Source: Mesocentrotus franciscanus | Lineage: Eukaryota; Echinodermata; Echinoidea; Camarodonta; Strongylocentrotidae | NCBI GenBank assembly: GCA_037976565.1 | Contig: CP137684.1 | Location: forward strand, 16,203,658-16,267,657 | Reading direction: 5' to 3' | Length of the DNA: 64,000 nucleotides | In this document: positions 1-11,435 of the stretch, one piece after another | Position numbering within the stretch: the stretch's first letter is position 1 | How the letters are laid out: every line of letters starts with the position of its first letter | Program-made: the position numbers and the translations under genes | The notes under the pieces: model-generated | What the model was told of the DNA's origin: nothing | What the model saw: only the letters and a program-made list of their open reading frames with translations | Database searches by the model: none

Positions 1-29
1 TGCCAGTGTCACAAATAAGGTATCAAAAT

Positions 30-198
30 ATGCTCATCTGACCGTAGTTAAATGTCTAAAGCCCCGTGAGCTTCCGGGGGCTCCGCCCCCTGGATCCCAT
101 CAGGGGCCCTTAGGCGGACCCCTGGATGCTCATTTGACCATAACTAAGTGCCTAAAAACCCCTGAGCTTTATGGGGCTTCGCACCTGGACCCCACGCC
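30..198. repeat. Two tandem copies of a ~96-bp GC-rich unit
   Basis: A unit starting ATGCTCATCTGACC at 30 recurs at 126 as ATGCTCATTTGACC, and both copies continue through a similar 'gagctt...ggggct' segment. The first copy holds a strong GC hairpin (CCGGGGGCTCCGCCCCCTGG, about 77-96). The second copy is diverged and shorter. No coding potential is seen in the first 550 bases. Confidence 0.6.
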
Positions 199-761
199 AA
201 TATACGATCCACTTGCCTCGCTCACTTTGCTCTACTTGATCGTAAATACTTTAGCCCCCCCACGTTCCGCGGGGCCTGCATGTAACATATATTAACAGTG
301 GTGGTGATGCGGATTTTTTCTCCCCCAAACGTTTTTGCTCATTACGCCACTGCTCCTCGTCCCTCGCATTTCGTCCCCCGGTCATGAAAAGAAATCGCCG
401 CCCCTGCTAACATGTTCAAATTGTCTGCATACTTTTTAAACACAGGTTGTTCTTGAAAACCTAAGACCTTGTCCGACGCTTGCCCGACATAGCAACAAGT
501 AATGTATGCAGACTGGATTCCAAGTATTGTAGTTCATTCATGAATAACAGGTTAATGGAATAACTCGTCGCTAGGTCCCCAGGAAAAAAAATCATCCATA
601 AATTTGAATATGTTAGTGAACCGGTCCATTGTGCAAGTTTGACAATGACGTGTTACGTAATCCGAACTAGATTTCTTTGGGACATACAACATTGTTTTAA
701 ATTTGTCCTTTTGGTTTGATTTTTCGAAAATAGTTGCGATCGTGTTATTTTCACTCCACCT

Positions 762-1152
762 TTCAAGGCATCTTTTAATAATTTTTAATCTGAGATGCAT
801 GGCTCTACGTGTTATCAGTGTCTGTGGTATGGGGTAATATTGAAGCCCTAAAAAAAAATTGCGCTTCAAAATGATCATGAAGTGCCTCAAAAAGTAACAA
901 ATATTTGAGTGACCGGTTTTACCATACTCATTTTCCCCAATAGACTGTAGTGTTTAGTATAAAAACCGTTAGGAAAACGAAGAATGAAATTTCGATTTCC
1001 AATCATAAATATCTTGATAATCAGACAGGCGATCGGCTTGTAAAAGTCAAGGGATTCCTGACTGACCTAAAGGTTTATAATTATGATTGCAGCATGAGCT
1101 AAATCCAGGATTTTGTTTCAGAATCTGAGGAAATGTTACCCAGTCACTTTAA
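762..1152. mobile_element. TTAA-type foldback repeat, copy G1
   Basis: This ~390-bp stretch recurs in inverted orientation at 51305-51679 with high similarity throughout (for example the segments around 'ccggttttaccatactcattt' and 'atcttgataatcagacaggcgatcgg', shown here only as landmarks). The right end shows CTTTAA; the left end is decayed (TTCAAGGCATC where the other copy gives TTAAAGGCATC). It is non-coding: the minus-strand reading frame over 552-890 covers part of the repeat and is fortuitous. Confidence 0.7.
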
Positions 1153-1744
1153 TGTAAATGAAAAATCACCTCGATCCGTAAACAATTCTAAAAAGCCCAT
1201 AGGGGCTTGACAGATCCCCTTCCAATTCTGCAAATCGAAATCGAAATCGAAATATGATTCAAGGCAACTTAAAAGTGAAGTAAAGTTCCTCTTTGGCGTT
1301 GACTCTTCCAAAAAAAAATTTTTTTAAATAGTTTTAAATTTCTTCAAATTGGATAGAATAAAGCGAAAAAAAAAAAATAACCATCGAATTGGTACAAGAG
1401 TATATCATGTCCGTATTTAGAATTGCTTTGTATTTCCGCATACATTTGGCAAAGAGACCGTAAAAAACATGATCGAAAACGAGATAATTTACGACCAGTC
1501 GTTTTAACGATGCCCTGAATATTAGTCATAATGTTATTCGATAATTCGTTATGATGTTAATTAGTGATAAACACCGTTCGAGGATTGATCGTACCTTCAA
1601 AAAGCGCCAATTTAAAATTTCATAAACATCGAAAAAAAATCTTCTCCCCTTTCGCCAGTAGAAGATAATAATAGGGCATACGTGACATACGTATTCCAGT
1701 GAATAACTCCATGAAACAACATGAAAAGTAGTTGGGGATTGCCG

Positions 1745-1820
1745 AACGAGAGCTCTCCGTTTTGATGGTGATGATAATGATGATGATGATGGTGACGTTT
1801 TTTTGTTTGTTTGTTTTTAC
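1745..1820. repeat. (ATG)n and (TTTG)n microsatellites
   Basis: Adjacent trinucleotide (gatgatgatgatgg) and tetranucleotide (tttgtttgtttg) runs. Confidence 0.8.
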
Positions 1821-1858
1821 TGCTAAGACAGCATATGAAATATTTGTAAGTAAGCAAC

Positions 1859-2010
1859 CAAGGGGCCGACGGCTTTAAGTCCTCTCCAAGGGACTTGGTA
1901 ATGGGGATTAATGCCTTACTATAATATAGGGCACTAGCCCATCAACTTTGTTTCGAATCTAGGACCACCCAGTTACGAGACCATTGCTCTACCACTGAGC
2001 CATCACGCCT
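1859..2010 (-). mobile_element. tRNA-derived SINE, tRNA-Thr-like head
   Basis: Read on the minus strand, the element starts GATGGCTCAGTGGTAGAGC, a good Pol III A box, followed by a tctCGTaac anticodon-like loop (CGT would read Thr). A B-box relative (tagattcgaaac) comes next, then about 90 bp of unrelated body ending near 1859. Cloverleaf pairing is decayed, so this is a SINE or tRNA pseudogene rather than a working tRNA. Confidence 0.6.
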
Positions 2011-3160
2011 CGACTTGGAAGCATTTTTTTCGCCAGTTATTGTTATTGGGGGTTCTGGGGGTTATCAAAATGCATCGCACGCGTATAAACTTACCCAAAA
2101 AGTGCCCTCAAACAGAAATAACAAAATCGTTTGTCATAATTATTAATGGTTTTATTTATTCTTATTTTAATTCGTACTTCTGGGTTGACTGTGCGCTATT
2201 TTTAATACTGCATTCCTGATTTATTCTATTGCCGATCAGCAAATGCACCGCGCGTGTAGTATTCTATAGAAAACCATCAATTGGGACATTGATCATGCTT
2301 CATGCAAGGTTGATATGATAAATCGACTACATTCTTGTACATTTGCGGAAGATGTTAATAAGAATATTTTGTTGACTTAAATTTAAACATTTGTTTGCAT
2401 CATTCTCTGCCATGTCCGGGTTCATGTGTATTGGTTTCAAGGCAACTTTTTTTTTGGGTCATGAATTCCTTTCATCAGTAAAGGCGCCTACCAAGCTTTT
2501 ATGCCGATTCATATTGTTTTTCCACAAATTGTATCATAAGAACTTCCACATTCCTGCTTATGATTATTTTGCTTTACACAAAATACACAATTAAAATGAT
2601 ATTTTGGCAACAAAGAAAAATATACCGCATAAACCGCAATTTATATCATTTATGTGTAAAGAGAGGAACCAGCTTTTCAATTTATTAAATTAATCTTTAT
2701 CCCATACTTCGGGCTTGAGGCAAGTGCATACCAAGATAAGGAAGATCTTTTACGTAAATCTATGCAGGTTTCTTATGATTTACTTGTGTACACGGATATA
2801 CAATGTAAGTAGGTTCACATTTATGCTTTATCTTGACACGAGAAAACAACTGTTTTGCGGATGACAAATGCGATTCTTGATTGGATATTTGTTGCGGAAT
2901 AAAACGAAATTGGGGTCACCCTTTTCAGGCCAACGCTTTTTTTGTTGCACTTCTTTAAATGAAATTGCTAAATGTTATACTCTATAAGCGAGTTCCTGAT
3001 GTCAAATTTGGACCAGATAATTTAACCCTAACCTTAATCTAAACCCCATTTGTAAACTTTACCCAATCCTACGTTTCTGACTCAATAAATCCCGAAGAAA
3101 ATAACGCCAGAGAAAAATATTGCGTCACTGATTTGGTCAAAATCCCAGTTTAAATGTTAA
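2011..3160. other. Intergenic, nothing recognised
   Basis: AT-rich DNA. The only open frames are short (under 70 codons) with no recognisable domain. A short run near 3021-3070 is rich in CCTAA-like words. Confidence 0.5.
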
Positions 3161-3277
3161 TAGGGACTTTTAGATTGGCCCGTGCCCGGCAGTGCCTTAA
3201 AAGGACGTCACATTACCTTAAAAAGGATGTCACCGTGGCAGTCCACGTTCTCGTCGTGTAAAATCTAAAAGTCCCTA
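3161..3277. mobile_element. 117-bp MITE with 16-bp perfect terminal inverted repeats
   Basis: TAGGGACTTTTAGATT at 3161-3176 is matched exactly by its reverse complement at 3262-3277. Inside are two direct copies of a ~20-bp motif (CCTTAAAAGGACGTCAC and CCTTAAAAAGGATGTCAC). No coding capacity, so it is a non-autonomous element. Confidence 0.75.
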
Positions 3278-3426
3278 ATAGCATGCGGGCCAATAGGTTT
3301 CTTCCCAGAAGTCTTACCCTAAATCAGTAATGTCAATTTTCTGTACATTTCGTTGACAGCCTCGTTCATTCGTTAACGACTTAAATAGTTCATTGTGATT
3401 TCTTTGCACCGTTTCTTGACATGTAA

Positions 3427-3499
3427 GCCCGGTTAGCTCAGTCGGTAGAGCATCAGACTTTTAATCTGAGGGTCAAGGGTTCAAGTCCCTTATCGGGCG
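3427..3499 (+). tRNA. tRNA-Lys (anticodon TTT)
   Basis: The 73 bases fold into a complete cloverleaf. The acceptor stem GCCCGGT pairs with ATCGGGC with one G-T wobble. The D arm is GCTC/GAGC. The anticodon stem TCAGA/TCTGA encloses loop CTTTTAA with anticodon TTT. The variable loop is five bases, and the T arm AAGGG/CCCTT encloses TTCAAGT. The discriminator base is G; no CCA is encoded, as expected in a eukaryote. Internal Pol III A and B boxes are intact (TAGCTCAGTCGG and GGTTCAAGTCC). There is no intron. It delivers lysine at AAA and AAG codons in cytoplasmic translation. An identical copy lies 372 bp downstream. Confidence 0.97.
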
Positions 3500-3509
3500 A
3501 TGTCTTCCC

Positions 3510-3514
3510 TTTTT
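3510..3514 (+). terminator. Pol III terminator of first tRNA-Lys
   Basis: TTTTT on the coding strand, 11 bases after the tRNA 3' end. Confidence 0.75.
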
Positions 3515-3798
3515 ATATTGATGATTTGTTCCTCTATTTTTATAGCGTTTACTTTTCATGTATGCAATTTTTCTTCAATGTTTTTTTTAAGTAGTTTCCT
3601 TATTTCATTGCAGAATAAGACAACCTCCAGTGATATTATTTATGAGGCGGAGAAGATCATACACAATATATTTCACGTTTTTACAATTTACGTAGGCCTG
3701 TAGTATTATCTGCTGTGCAAAATGAAAATAAAAAAGTAAATATGAAGACCCTCATAGTAACGATCATTTTCATGTTGCATCTTTACGACTAACACGAA

Positions 3799-3871
3799 GC
3801 CCGGTTAGCTCAGTCGGTAGAGCATCAGACTTTTAATCTGAGGGTCAAGGGTTCAAGTCCCTTATCGGGCG
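3799..3871 (+). tRNA. tRNA-Lys (anticodon TTT), second identical copy
   Basis: All 73 bases match the copy at 3427-3499, while the 5' and 3' flanks are unlike. Every stem, the TTT anticodon and both Pol III boxes are preserved, so both copies look functional. The identity with diverged flanks fits either an old duplication kept identical by selection or gene conversion, or a recent small-segment duplication. Confidence 0.97.
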
Positions 3872-3882
3872 TGAACGTTACA

Positions 3883-3886
3883 TTTT
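3883..3886 (+). terminator. Pol III terminator of second tRNA-Lys
   Basis: TTTT on the coding strand, 12 bases after the tRNA; minimal length for Pol III. Confidence 0.6.
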
Positions 3887-3889
3887 GCT

Positions 3890-4933
3890 TTAAAACAATA
3901 GACGTTTCTCATATTTTTGTTTCTTTTTATATTGAAATTATTGATTCGTTACTTGGCTTGTGTTGAAGGAAGTTTTAACAAAATAATTTGTTTAATTGAA
4001 TTGATTTTTTTTTTTTTTTTTTGGGGTGTTTTTTCAGTCATTGGCTTGTTCAAATGGCCACTCTATATAGGACAGATGCTGTCATTTTAATAACAGACTT
4101 TCTTTGTCTTGTCAATTTCTTGGAACTAATTCAAAGCCATGAATGATGAATTAAAATGATTTATTATGGGAGGAATATAATTATATTCCTGACATGAATT
4201 AAACTATCGGTTATATGATGCAAACGGGAAAGTATGCTCAAAATGTAACTGATTGTTTTATCATAATCGTACTCAAGTGGGATAATATGTTACTTTCTCT
4301 CCTTTTTAGATTAAGATTTACTAAATTTGTGGTTCTCATTTTAACTTCGACATTTTCTCGTTGTTTTACCGTTTGAAGCAGAAAACGAGGATGGGTTCTG
4401 TGTAGATTTAAGCAGCAGGCGCCCTCTCCAGTTAAAGTTATATAAACTGTCATTATTGTTATTGGTTGTGATATGTTGTTGATTTGTACGTGTCAAAGCC
4501 CAAGTCCGCCCCTGGAAATATTTCTTGTGTCACAATTGATAATGAAAGAGGTTAATGTGAGTACAATTAAAACATATGAAATATCATGCTTATTGGTGAG
4601 TAATGGATCATTTTCAGAGAGGAGGCGTTGCATGAAACATCAGTAATTCAGTACTATATCTAGGGTACATCGATGGAATCGTTTAGCACAGAGCAAATGG
4701 GTGAGATACTCACAGGATAGTTGACAGAGCTGCCATCTGTTTTTTTTAAATCCTTTATTCGATTTTTCTTAACTATCACTGATCTGCATCCTTCATTTTA
4801 ATGGTGTTATTTAAACCAACTTGATGTCAGAGTATAGATTTCCATTTTTAAGTAATCGCGATATTATTTCCATGCATCTAATTGTGCTATCAATTGTCTT
4901 GATCCGTTAAGTTGTTTGCGTTTTCATGTTTTG

Positions 4934-4964
<31 letters not shown>

Positions 4965-6070
4965 CGATCACTTACCTGAATTCGTATATGTGGGACAACG
5001 AGGGACAATGGAACCTACTTTTGAAGTCGTAAAGAGCTTTTCATGTCAAACCATCCGACAATTATGTTAGTCTGATTGTATTTTTACGATTATTTTTCAA
5101 CAAAGTCACCCATCCATGCTGAAAGTCAGTAAGCAGGTTCAAAACTGTTGACTTTTCGGATTTTCATATTGCTAGAAGGGAACCAGGTGGTCTCAGTTTA
5201 AAATAACTACGAGGAATAGAGAATTAAATAATCATACAGGGTTGACACAACATGTGTGAATTGAAAACCGAACAAACACTATTCGATGCTGCACGTTCCG
5301 TTAGCAAAAAGCAAAACAATGCAGCCACTGATTTTTATTATTATTATTATTATTGTTATCATAATGGCTTTTTTTATGAATGTGGAACAAAACCGAAATG
5401 GGTCTATTTATCACTGCTTATATTACCCATAACAGGACGTGGTTTTATGCTCTAATCGGCTTTCTGTTGCGGTTATTTTTTCGATTTTTGACGTCCCCTG
5501 TAATCATCTTGACGTCCGTTCTCTCTTATATACTTACATTTTGTAATCATATAGGGGCAAAGGGTATAATTTCACGGGGGCGGGGGCGAGGTCGCGTACG
5601 CAATTTTGCGAGAAAGCGAAGCGAATGAGCTAGAATGCTGACACTCTTATCATAGTTACAAATGTGATTTGTTCATCAGATGAGACATAGAATTTACACA
5701 AAAAGATATCATCTTGCTGCCGAATATGATGAGACAGTAGGCCTTATGAGGAGAGCATGAATATCGGTAATTTCTAAATTCTTCTCTTGGGGGGCGGGGG
5801 GCTGTAGCTATCTCCCCCTAGTTCTTATTAATCAAACCATATCAAATCAAATTGATTGAAATATAATATAATATTTATATTAAGTACATACAACAAAAGA
5901 ATAGAAATAAGGTTACAAAAGAATATTTGTTTAAGTGAAAATTCATCAAAGTATACAAATAATCAATCATACAATTACCAAAGGAGAAAAAGCAAATATA
6001 GTCACCTAATTTCTATAACTGTCCGCTGTTTTTGTCTCGCCTGCATAGCAAAAGCGAGACATAGGCGCCG
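3890..6070. other. Intergenic, simple repeats only
   Basis: No gene recognised. Contains a T tract near 4004-4022, a (TC)n run at about 4936-4961 and a short (TTA)n run near 5335-5355. Confidence 0.5.
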
Positions 6071-6075
6071 CTTTT

Positions 6076-6190
6076 CCGTTGGCGGCAGCGGCGGCGGGGG
6101 CGGCGGCGGCGGCGCGGCGTCTACTACTACTGCCACTACAAGTACTACTACTATTACTACTACTACTACTACTACCACCACTACCGTCAA
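6076..6190. repeat. (GGC)n followed by (TAC)n microsatellites
   Basis: GGC/GCG triplets at about 6083-6118 pass straight into TAC/ACT triplets at 6119-6185. The reading frames here give poly-Gly and poly-Thr (or poly-Pro and poly-Val antisense), the signature of simple repeat rather than protein. Confidence 0.85.
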
Positions 6191-6230
6191 CTATTTAACA
6201 TAATTTTGAAAGTATACATTCCTATTCCAT

Positions 6231-6520
6231 GAAACTTGAACATAAGGGTTATCAAGTAGGCCTATCACCAATCATGTGATTAGTCTTCTAAGTGACAAAG
6301 TAAAGGTCAAATGTCATTTCAGGTCTGCAAACTTAGACTTTGTTGTGGCATCAACATCAAAATTTTTAAATATTTCAAATTAATTTCAAAAGTGTTTGTT
6401 TAATTTCTATGAAACTTGTACCCAAAGGTTATTAAGTATCACAAATCATATGACACAAATTTCAGGTCACAAAGTCAAGGGCAAAGGTCACTTTAGGTCA
6501 GCAAACTTGGATTATGTTTT
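6231..6520. repeat. Two diverged tandem copies of a ~180-bp repeat
   Basis: A segment starting GAAACTTGAACATAAGGG at about 6231 recurs as GAAACTTGTACCCAAAGG at about 6412. Both end in a 'gtcaaaggtca...ggtc.gcaaactt' block. Non-coding. Confidence 0.55.
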
Positions 6521-7009
6521 CACAGCTTATTATGAGAATTAATAAATCAATTTTTGTTATTTGTTCATATTTCATGAAAGATATCAATCTTGGTACAAAT
6601 AATAGTAAATAATTCTTCTGATGATTCGTAGTCAATATTCACTTCAAAATGCTGATTATATTCAGAGGATTTCATTTTGGGGGGCCTGCTAATGGGCCAC
6701 CCTGCATGCCTATACATAATGTCCCAACCTCAATTTTTCATCATATCCATTTGCGTAATGAGGCGAGACCGCCAAGAGCGTTTCCCTTGTTTCAGTTAGC
6801 CACTGTTATTTTCGTCATTAATTTCATTCTCTGGATAAATTTGTATCTGTTTTCTTCATTTTCCTCTCGATATGTTCTGTCTCTTCTCCTTTTTCTTCTA
6901 CATCACCTAAATCCGTTAACTACTGAATAGTCTTAGGCTTAAAGGGAGTGTAGCTTGGCAAATACTGGTTAACGCCATCTACGTCTTCTTTTGGACAACT
7001 GCACGTAAA

Positions 7010-7240
7010 CGAATTGACTTGATTAACGGTAGTCAGCGACTTCATCTTTACGTGGTCAGCGCGCGCTAGCGTTCGCGAAACAGACCGAAGTTCTCATAAC
7101 GCTTCGGTTTCGCGTATGTTGCACGCGCGTGAATGCTGCGGTCGCGTCGTCCGATTGGCCCCGAGTCAGGCCACGGGAAAGACACGTAGTCTCGTCAGGC
7201 TACACAGGGACAACCCGCTCTATGTAGGCAGTGGGTTCGT
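7010..7240 (+). promoter_or_regulatory. CpG-rich patch, possible upstream promoter of the ETS gene
   Basis: CpG dinucleotides are concentrated here (blocks around 7064-7080, 7110-7150 and 7160-7200) in an otherwise CpG-poor, AT-rich setting. The patch contains an ATTGG (inverted CCAAT) box near 7155. It lies about 1.7 kb upstream of the first visible ETS exon on the same strand. The promoter role is inferred from position and composition only; no TATA box or start site can be fixed. Confidence 0.25.
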
Positions 7241-7261
7241 ATATACTTCTCTTTTAATTTC

Positions 7262-7815
7262 TTCTTCTTTCTCCTCCTTTTCTTCTTTTTCTTTTTCCTC
7301 CTCACTCATCAGCATGATATAGGAGTAATTTTATTTCTTCTTTTTTATATTTATAGGCCTACTTCAAAGTGTTTTTGAAATATTGGAAGAATTAATTCAA
7401 AATAATTTGTCTTTTATATTGCATTATGATACATCAACTAATTTTCAGCCAAATATTCGAGCGATCTTTTACTTCTATTTTCATAATGATGAACGTTTTG
7501 TTTCAAAAGCATTATACTTGTATGGAATTTTGATTTTTTTTTTTTTTTTTTTTTTTGGATTGGTAATGATTATGTACTTCTTATTAATTTTCATTTTTGT
7601 TTTAATCGATGAGATTTTTTTATTTTTGCAGTGGCGAAAAGAGTCTCTTGTAGATTTTTCTCCCCCTTCCACCAACCTGTATTATTTAACTCTCTCTCCA
7701 TCTCCCTCTCGTTCTCTCTCTCTCTCTCTTCCTCCCTCTCTATCTCTCTCTCTCCCCTCTCTCTCTCTCTTTCACTCTCTCTTTCTTTAACGCCCCCTCT
7801 CTCTCTCTCTCTCAT
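7262..7815. repeat. Pyrimidine-rich tracts and (CT)n array
   Basis: (TTC/TCC)n at about 7262-7310, a 20-base-plus T tract near 7537-7557, and (CT)n at about 7690-7815 interrupted by CCC. Reading frames here are Ser/Leu-rich artefacts. Confidence 0.85.
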
Positions 7816-8400
7816 AGCACACTAAACATCAAATGATCTCAATTATTCATACAATATAGTTCACGGACATTACCAGGGAGGCACAAAATTATTCGCACAT
7901 AAGCCATGTTAACCGGGAAGACAACCACGCAGGTCCCCACTTTTCCCCTTTTTTTACCCAAATCTTCATAATTTCCCACATCATTTATCTTGCAGTATCA
8001 CAAAGAAACCTCTTTTGTCAATGATGAAATGAAATGAAATCAGGAATTACGGAACAATCCATAATAGCTCACGGTATTTCACGTATCAATGATTTATTGG
8101 AGGACCGTCAACGGAACGATTATTTTGATACCCATATCAATAGCGACTTGTGGACTCTTGGTTCAGTAGACCAAACGGGTAAGAGGGGGAACATAAAATG
8201 GGAAAATCCCGCAAAACTCCTCTTTTTTCTGGAGTAGTTCAAATCATCAAAAATATAATCACCGAATCGTTAGTGGTTTTATGCACCAAATATACATTTT
8301 GCTTTACCTTGTACTAGCTGTAAAAAAGGGATAATTTTTTTCTAAAAATATACATTTTGTAAATGACGCAATAAGTATATTCTTACTACTAGTAGTAGTA

Positions 8401-8900
8401 NNNNNNNNNNNNNNNNNNNNNNNNNNNNNNNNNNNNNNNNNNNNNNNNNNNNNNNNNNNNNNNNNNNNNNNNNNNNNNNNNNNNNNNNNNNNNNNNNNNN
8501 NNNNNNNNNNNNNNNNNNNNNNNNNNNNNNNNNNNNNNNNNNNNNNNNNNNNNNNNNNNNNNNNNNNNNNNNNNNNNNNNNNNNNNNNNNNNNNNNNNNN
8601 NNNNNNNNNNNNNNNNNNNNNNNNNNNNNNNNNNNNNNNNNNNNNNNNNNNNNNNNNNNNNNNNNNNNNNNNNNNNNNNNNNNNNNNNNNNNNNNNNNNN
8701 NNNNNNNNNNNNNNNNNNNNNNNNNNNNNNNNNNNNNNNNNNNNNNNNNNNNNNNNNNNNNNNNNNNNNNNNNNNNNNNNNNNNNNNNNNNNNNNNNNNN
8801 NNNNNNNNNNNNNNNNNNNNNNNNNNNNNNNNNNNNNNNNNNNNNNNNNNNNNNNNNNNNNNNNNNNNNNNNNNNNNNNNNNNNNNNNNNNNNNNNNNNN
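8401..8900. other. Assembly gap (500 N)
   Basis: Exactly 500 N, the usual placeholder for a gap of unknown size. The left edge is a (TAG)n repeat and the right edge lies inside the first visible ETS-gene exon, so the missing DNA includes the 5' part of that exon. Confidence 0.99.
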
Positions 8901-9266
8901 CACCCCCAGCAGGCCAAACTCAACAATCCGCAACACGGCCCACTCTTCCCGGAGGCTTCCTCAAGCTCGCAACCGTACCAACTGCAGCCGCCTCCTGTAC
9001 GGCAACGTACGGTCCTGCCACAGAACCTTCAGGTTGCTCTAAGCGCGGCGCTCTATCAGCAGCAGCAGCAGCAACACGAGCAGTACCTCCAGCAAGCACA
9101 CTCGACGTCGGTTCGACATCAGGCACACAACATGGCGGCGAATGACGGTCACGTGATGGACCTGTCACCCTCGTCGGTGACACCATCCCTTTCGAGCGAG
9201 TTGTCGGAGTATTCAGATGATTCTTGCAGTAAAGAATTCACCACATTGACCACTCCTATGGGAACT
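8901..9266 (+). CDS. ETS-family transcription factor, first visible exon (5' incomplete)
   Basis: The frame is open from the gap edge to a GTAAGT donor at 9267 and ends in phase 0, giving 122 codons. The product is rich in Gln, Pro and Ser and includes a CAG/CAA run coding six glutamines (codons 53-58), typical of an activation or low-complexity region of a transcription factor. Codon 78 is an ATG at 9132 in strong context (A at -3, G at +4). It could be the true start, giving a 434-residue protein with the upstream frame being UTR. The CAG- and Pro-rich upstream frame looks coding, so I leave the start open. The segment after codon 78 is acidic and Ser/Thr-rich. The gap prevents seeing earlier exons or a promoter. 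Confidence 0.8.
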
Positions 9267-9376
9267 GTAAGTTTCAATACGTTAATCTTCTTGCTGGTCT
9301 TTAACCTCTTGCCTCCTAGGACAGGATGATTCCTCTGTTAATCCCATGGGAATGATATAATTCAGTAGTCAACGTC

Positions 9377-10144
9377 TTAAAGTACAAGTCCACTCCAAAA
9401 ATAACTTACTTTCGATAGAAGCAGAAAAATCAGACAAACCGATCAAAAGAAGTTTGAGCAAAATCGGATAACCCATAAGAAAGTTATGAATTTTTGAAAA
9501 AGTATGTAAAACTATGGAACAATGGAAATCTCTACACAAATTGCCAATTTGGTTATCAGTTTATGACGTCATGTCCTCACTATTTATCAATTGCTTTATA
9601 TATTTTAATCCCATTAATTTCCCTTTTTATCCCCCAAAACTGCCTTTGCCCAGGTTATGTGATTTGTATCATATTGCGTGCATGACATTTCACAAAATCT
9701 TTTATGAACTTTGAAGAATTGATACTATTTTCTGAATATTGTATATTCATAATTATTGATTTTGATATAAATAGTTTATCAAAATTCACATTTGTCATGA
9801 TTTAACTGGAAAAAAAATACTCTATATTAGTGCATCCACACAAAAACATATTACTATCAATATAACTTGGATGCTGGTGTGAAGAAATAAGATTCTTAGG
9901 GGGAAAATAGGAAATTTATATTATCAATATAAAGAAAATAATTAGTGGATAGTGAGGACATGACGTCACAGACTCATGAGTGAGTTGCCAATTTGTGTAG
10001 TGATCTTCAAAGTTTTTCATGTCATTAAAAATCATAACTTTCTTATTAGTTATCCGATTTTGCTCAAACTTGTTTTGATTGGTTTGTCTGATTTTTCTGC
10101 TTCTATTGAAAGTAAGTTATGTTTGGAGTAGACTTGTCCTTTAA
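9377..10144. mobile_element. 768-bp TTAA-type foldback element in intron
   Basis: The left end TTAAAGTACAAGTC (9377) mirrors the right end GACTTGTCCTTTAA (to 10144). The arms stay complementary for well over 100 bp, through the 'gaagcagaaaaatcagacaaacc' region and, further in, a segment with TGACGTCATGTCCTCACTAT. TTAA is present at both outer ends. There is no open frame of note, so it is a non-autonomous foldback transposon. It lies in the intron between the first two visible ETS-gene exons. Confidence 0.8.
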
Positions 10145-10280
10145 AAGTCGCTCTGGCACCCCCTCCTCCTCTTGTGCCCATTTGCGCAGGCCCATAGCCA
10201 CGGGGGGCACAAATTTCCAAGATCAGACACCCCTCCTCTTAGACCCTCCCCAGGACGTCGATCAATTACATATGTGCCCC

Positions 10281-10304
10281 AAAAAAAAAAAAAAAAAAAA
10301 AAAA
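10281..10304. repeat. Poly(A) tract in intron
   Basis: A run of about 24 A inside a C-rich, LINE/SINE-like stretch (10150-10340) ending 'tctggctacggccctgc'. Confidence 0.6.
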
Positions 10305-10862
10305 CATCAAACTCTGGCTACGGCCCTGCATTTGCGTACGAATTTTAAATATGTGTGCACGAGGCGTCCTTTCGATTGCGCAAGTACCTGCGCCAGTCAA
10401 GCCTAAGAAGGAATAGTCCTTCATTTTTTAGTGTACTATTTATTTTGCGTTCACTTCTTGTACGATGTATCTTAATTCTTTGACGCAGTCGAATACTGAT
10501 ATAAAACAATCATTATGACGTCATTCGCATGTAATTTTGTGCTGTTAATATGTCTTAAACTTCAGGTGTCACAGCTAAAGGGATTTTAGAGATGTATTTT
10601 ACAGTTAATTGCATTAGAAAACCATTTAATTTCAGTAATGAAATATTGTGGAAGAAACGCAGTAATTACGCGTAAAAATCAATTATATGACTGGATACAA
10701 ATGACAAATCCTCGAGATGTCACAATGGTTTTGGTTTAACAAATATGTTTTTAAAGATAATATCTAAAAGTATATATATGAATGTTTTTCAAGTGACACT
10801 TCAGTCCAGAAATCACTTTTAAAAAGGGAAATGCATGTTCCGTTTTTTTTCTTCCTCTACAG

Positions 10863-10971
10863 GACATACAGACGCTAGACTGGGTGATCTATAAGATGAT
10901 AGAGAGAGAGAAAACACAGCAACTTCACAGGGAAAAGATCGAGACATGTCATCTCTACGAGCTACCTATAG
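10863..10971 (+). CDS. ETS-family transcription factor, exon 2 of those visible
   Basis: Preceded by a pyrimidine tract and CTCTACAG acceptor and followed by a GTAAGG donor. It enters in phase 0 and leaves with one base over, so the last codon (GAT, Asp) is split with the next exon. The product starts DIQTLDWVIYKMIERE, a charged and probably helical stretch just before the PNT domain. No independent domain is recognised. Confidence 0.8.
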
Positions 10972-10989
10972 GTAAGGGTCATAGGTTAC

Positions 10990-11290
10990 AACAATGATAA
11001 CACGAGCAGTAAGGAAGATGATATCAATAATGCCAATAACTATTATAACACAAACACTAGTATCGATGGTGATGATGATGATAATAACAATAATGATAAT
11101 AATAATATTATTATTAATGATAATATTGATAATATTAATAACAATGATAATGGTAATATTTACAATAATGAAAAAAAAAAAAAAAAAAATAATGATACAA
11201 CTACAACCACTACTACTAACAACAACAATAATATCAACAGTAATAATTTTGATAATTATTGTAATGAAAGTAATAATAACCTAGGTAATT
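10990..11290. repeat. (AAT/GAT)n microsatellite in intron
   Basis: Imperfect AAT, GAT and AAC triplets over about 300 bp with an internal poly(A) of about 18. The long Ile/Met-rich frame across it is an artefact. Confidence 0.8.
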
Positions 11291-11435
11291 TCATATCAAT
11301 AAATCATTTGGAAGTAGAAAACAGTTTCTGAACATCTATCGAAATATTCCTCCTAAAATGGCGTATCTTATCGTTTCAGCTCATGAGCTAATTGTTACCG
11401 TTCCATTCTGACGTAATTTTATTTCCCCCACTTAG

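Noticed and set aside
9132..9329. 65-codon gene starting at 9132
   Set aside because: It is part of a longer exon that ends at the GTAAGT donor at 9267; the reading past that is intron.
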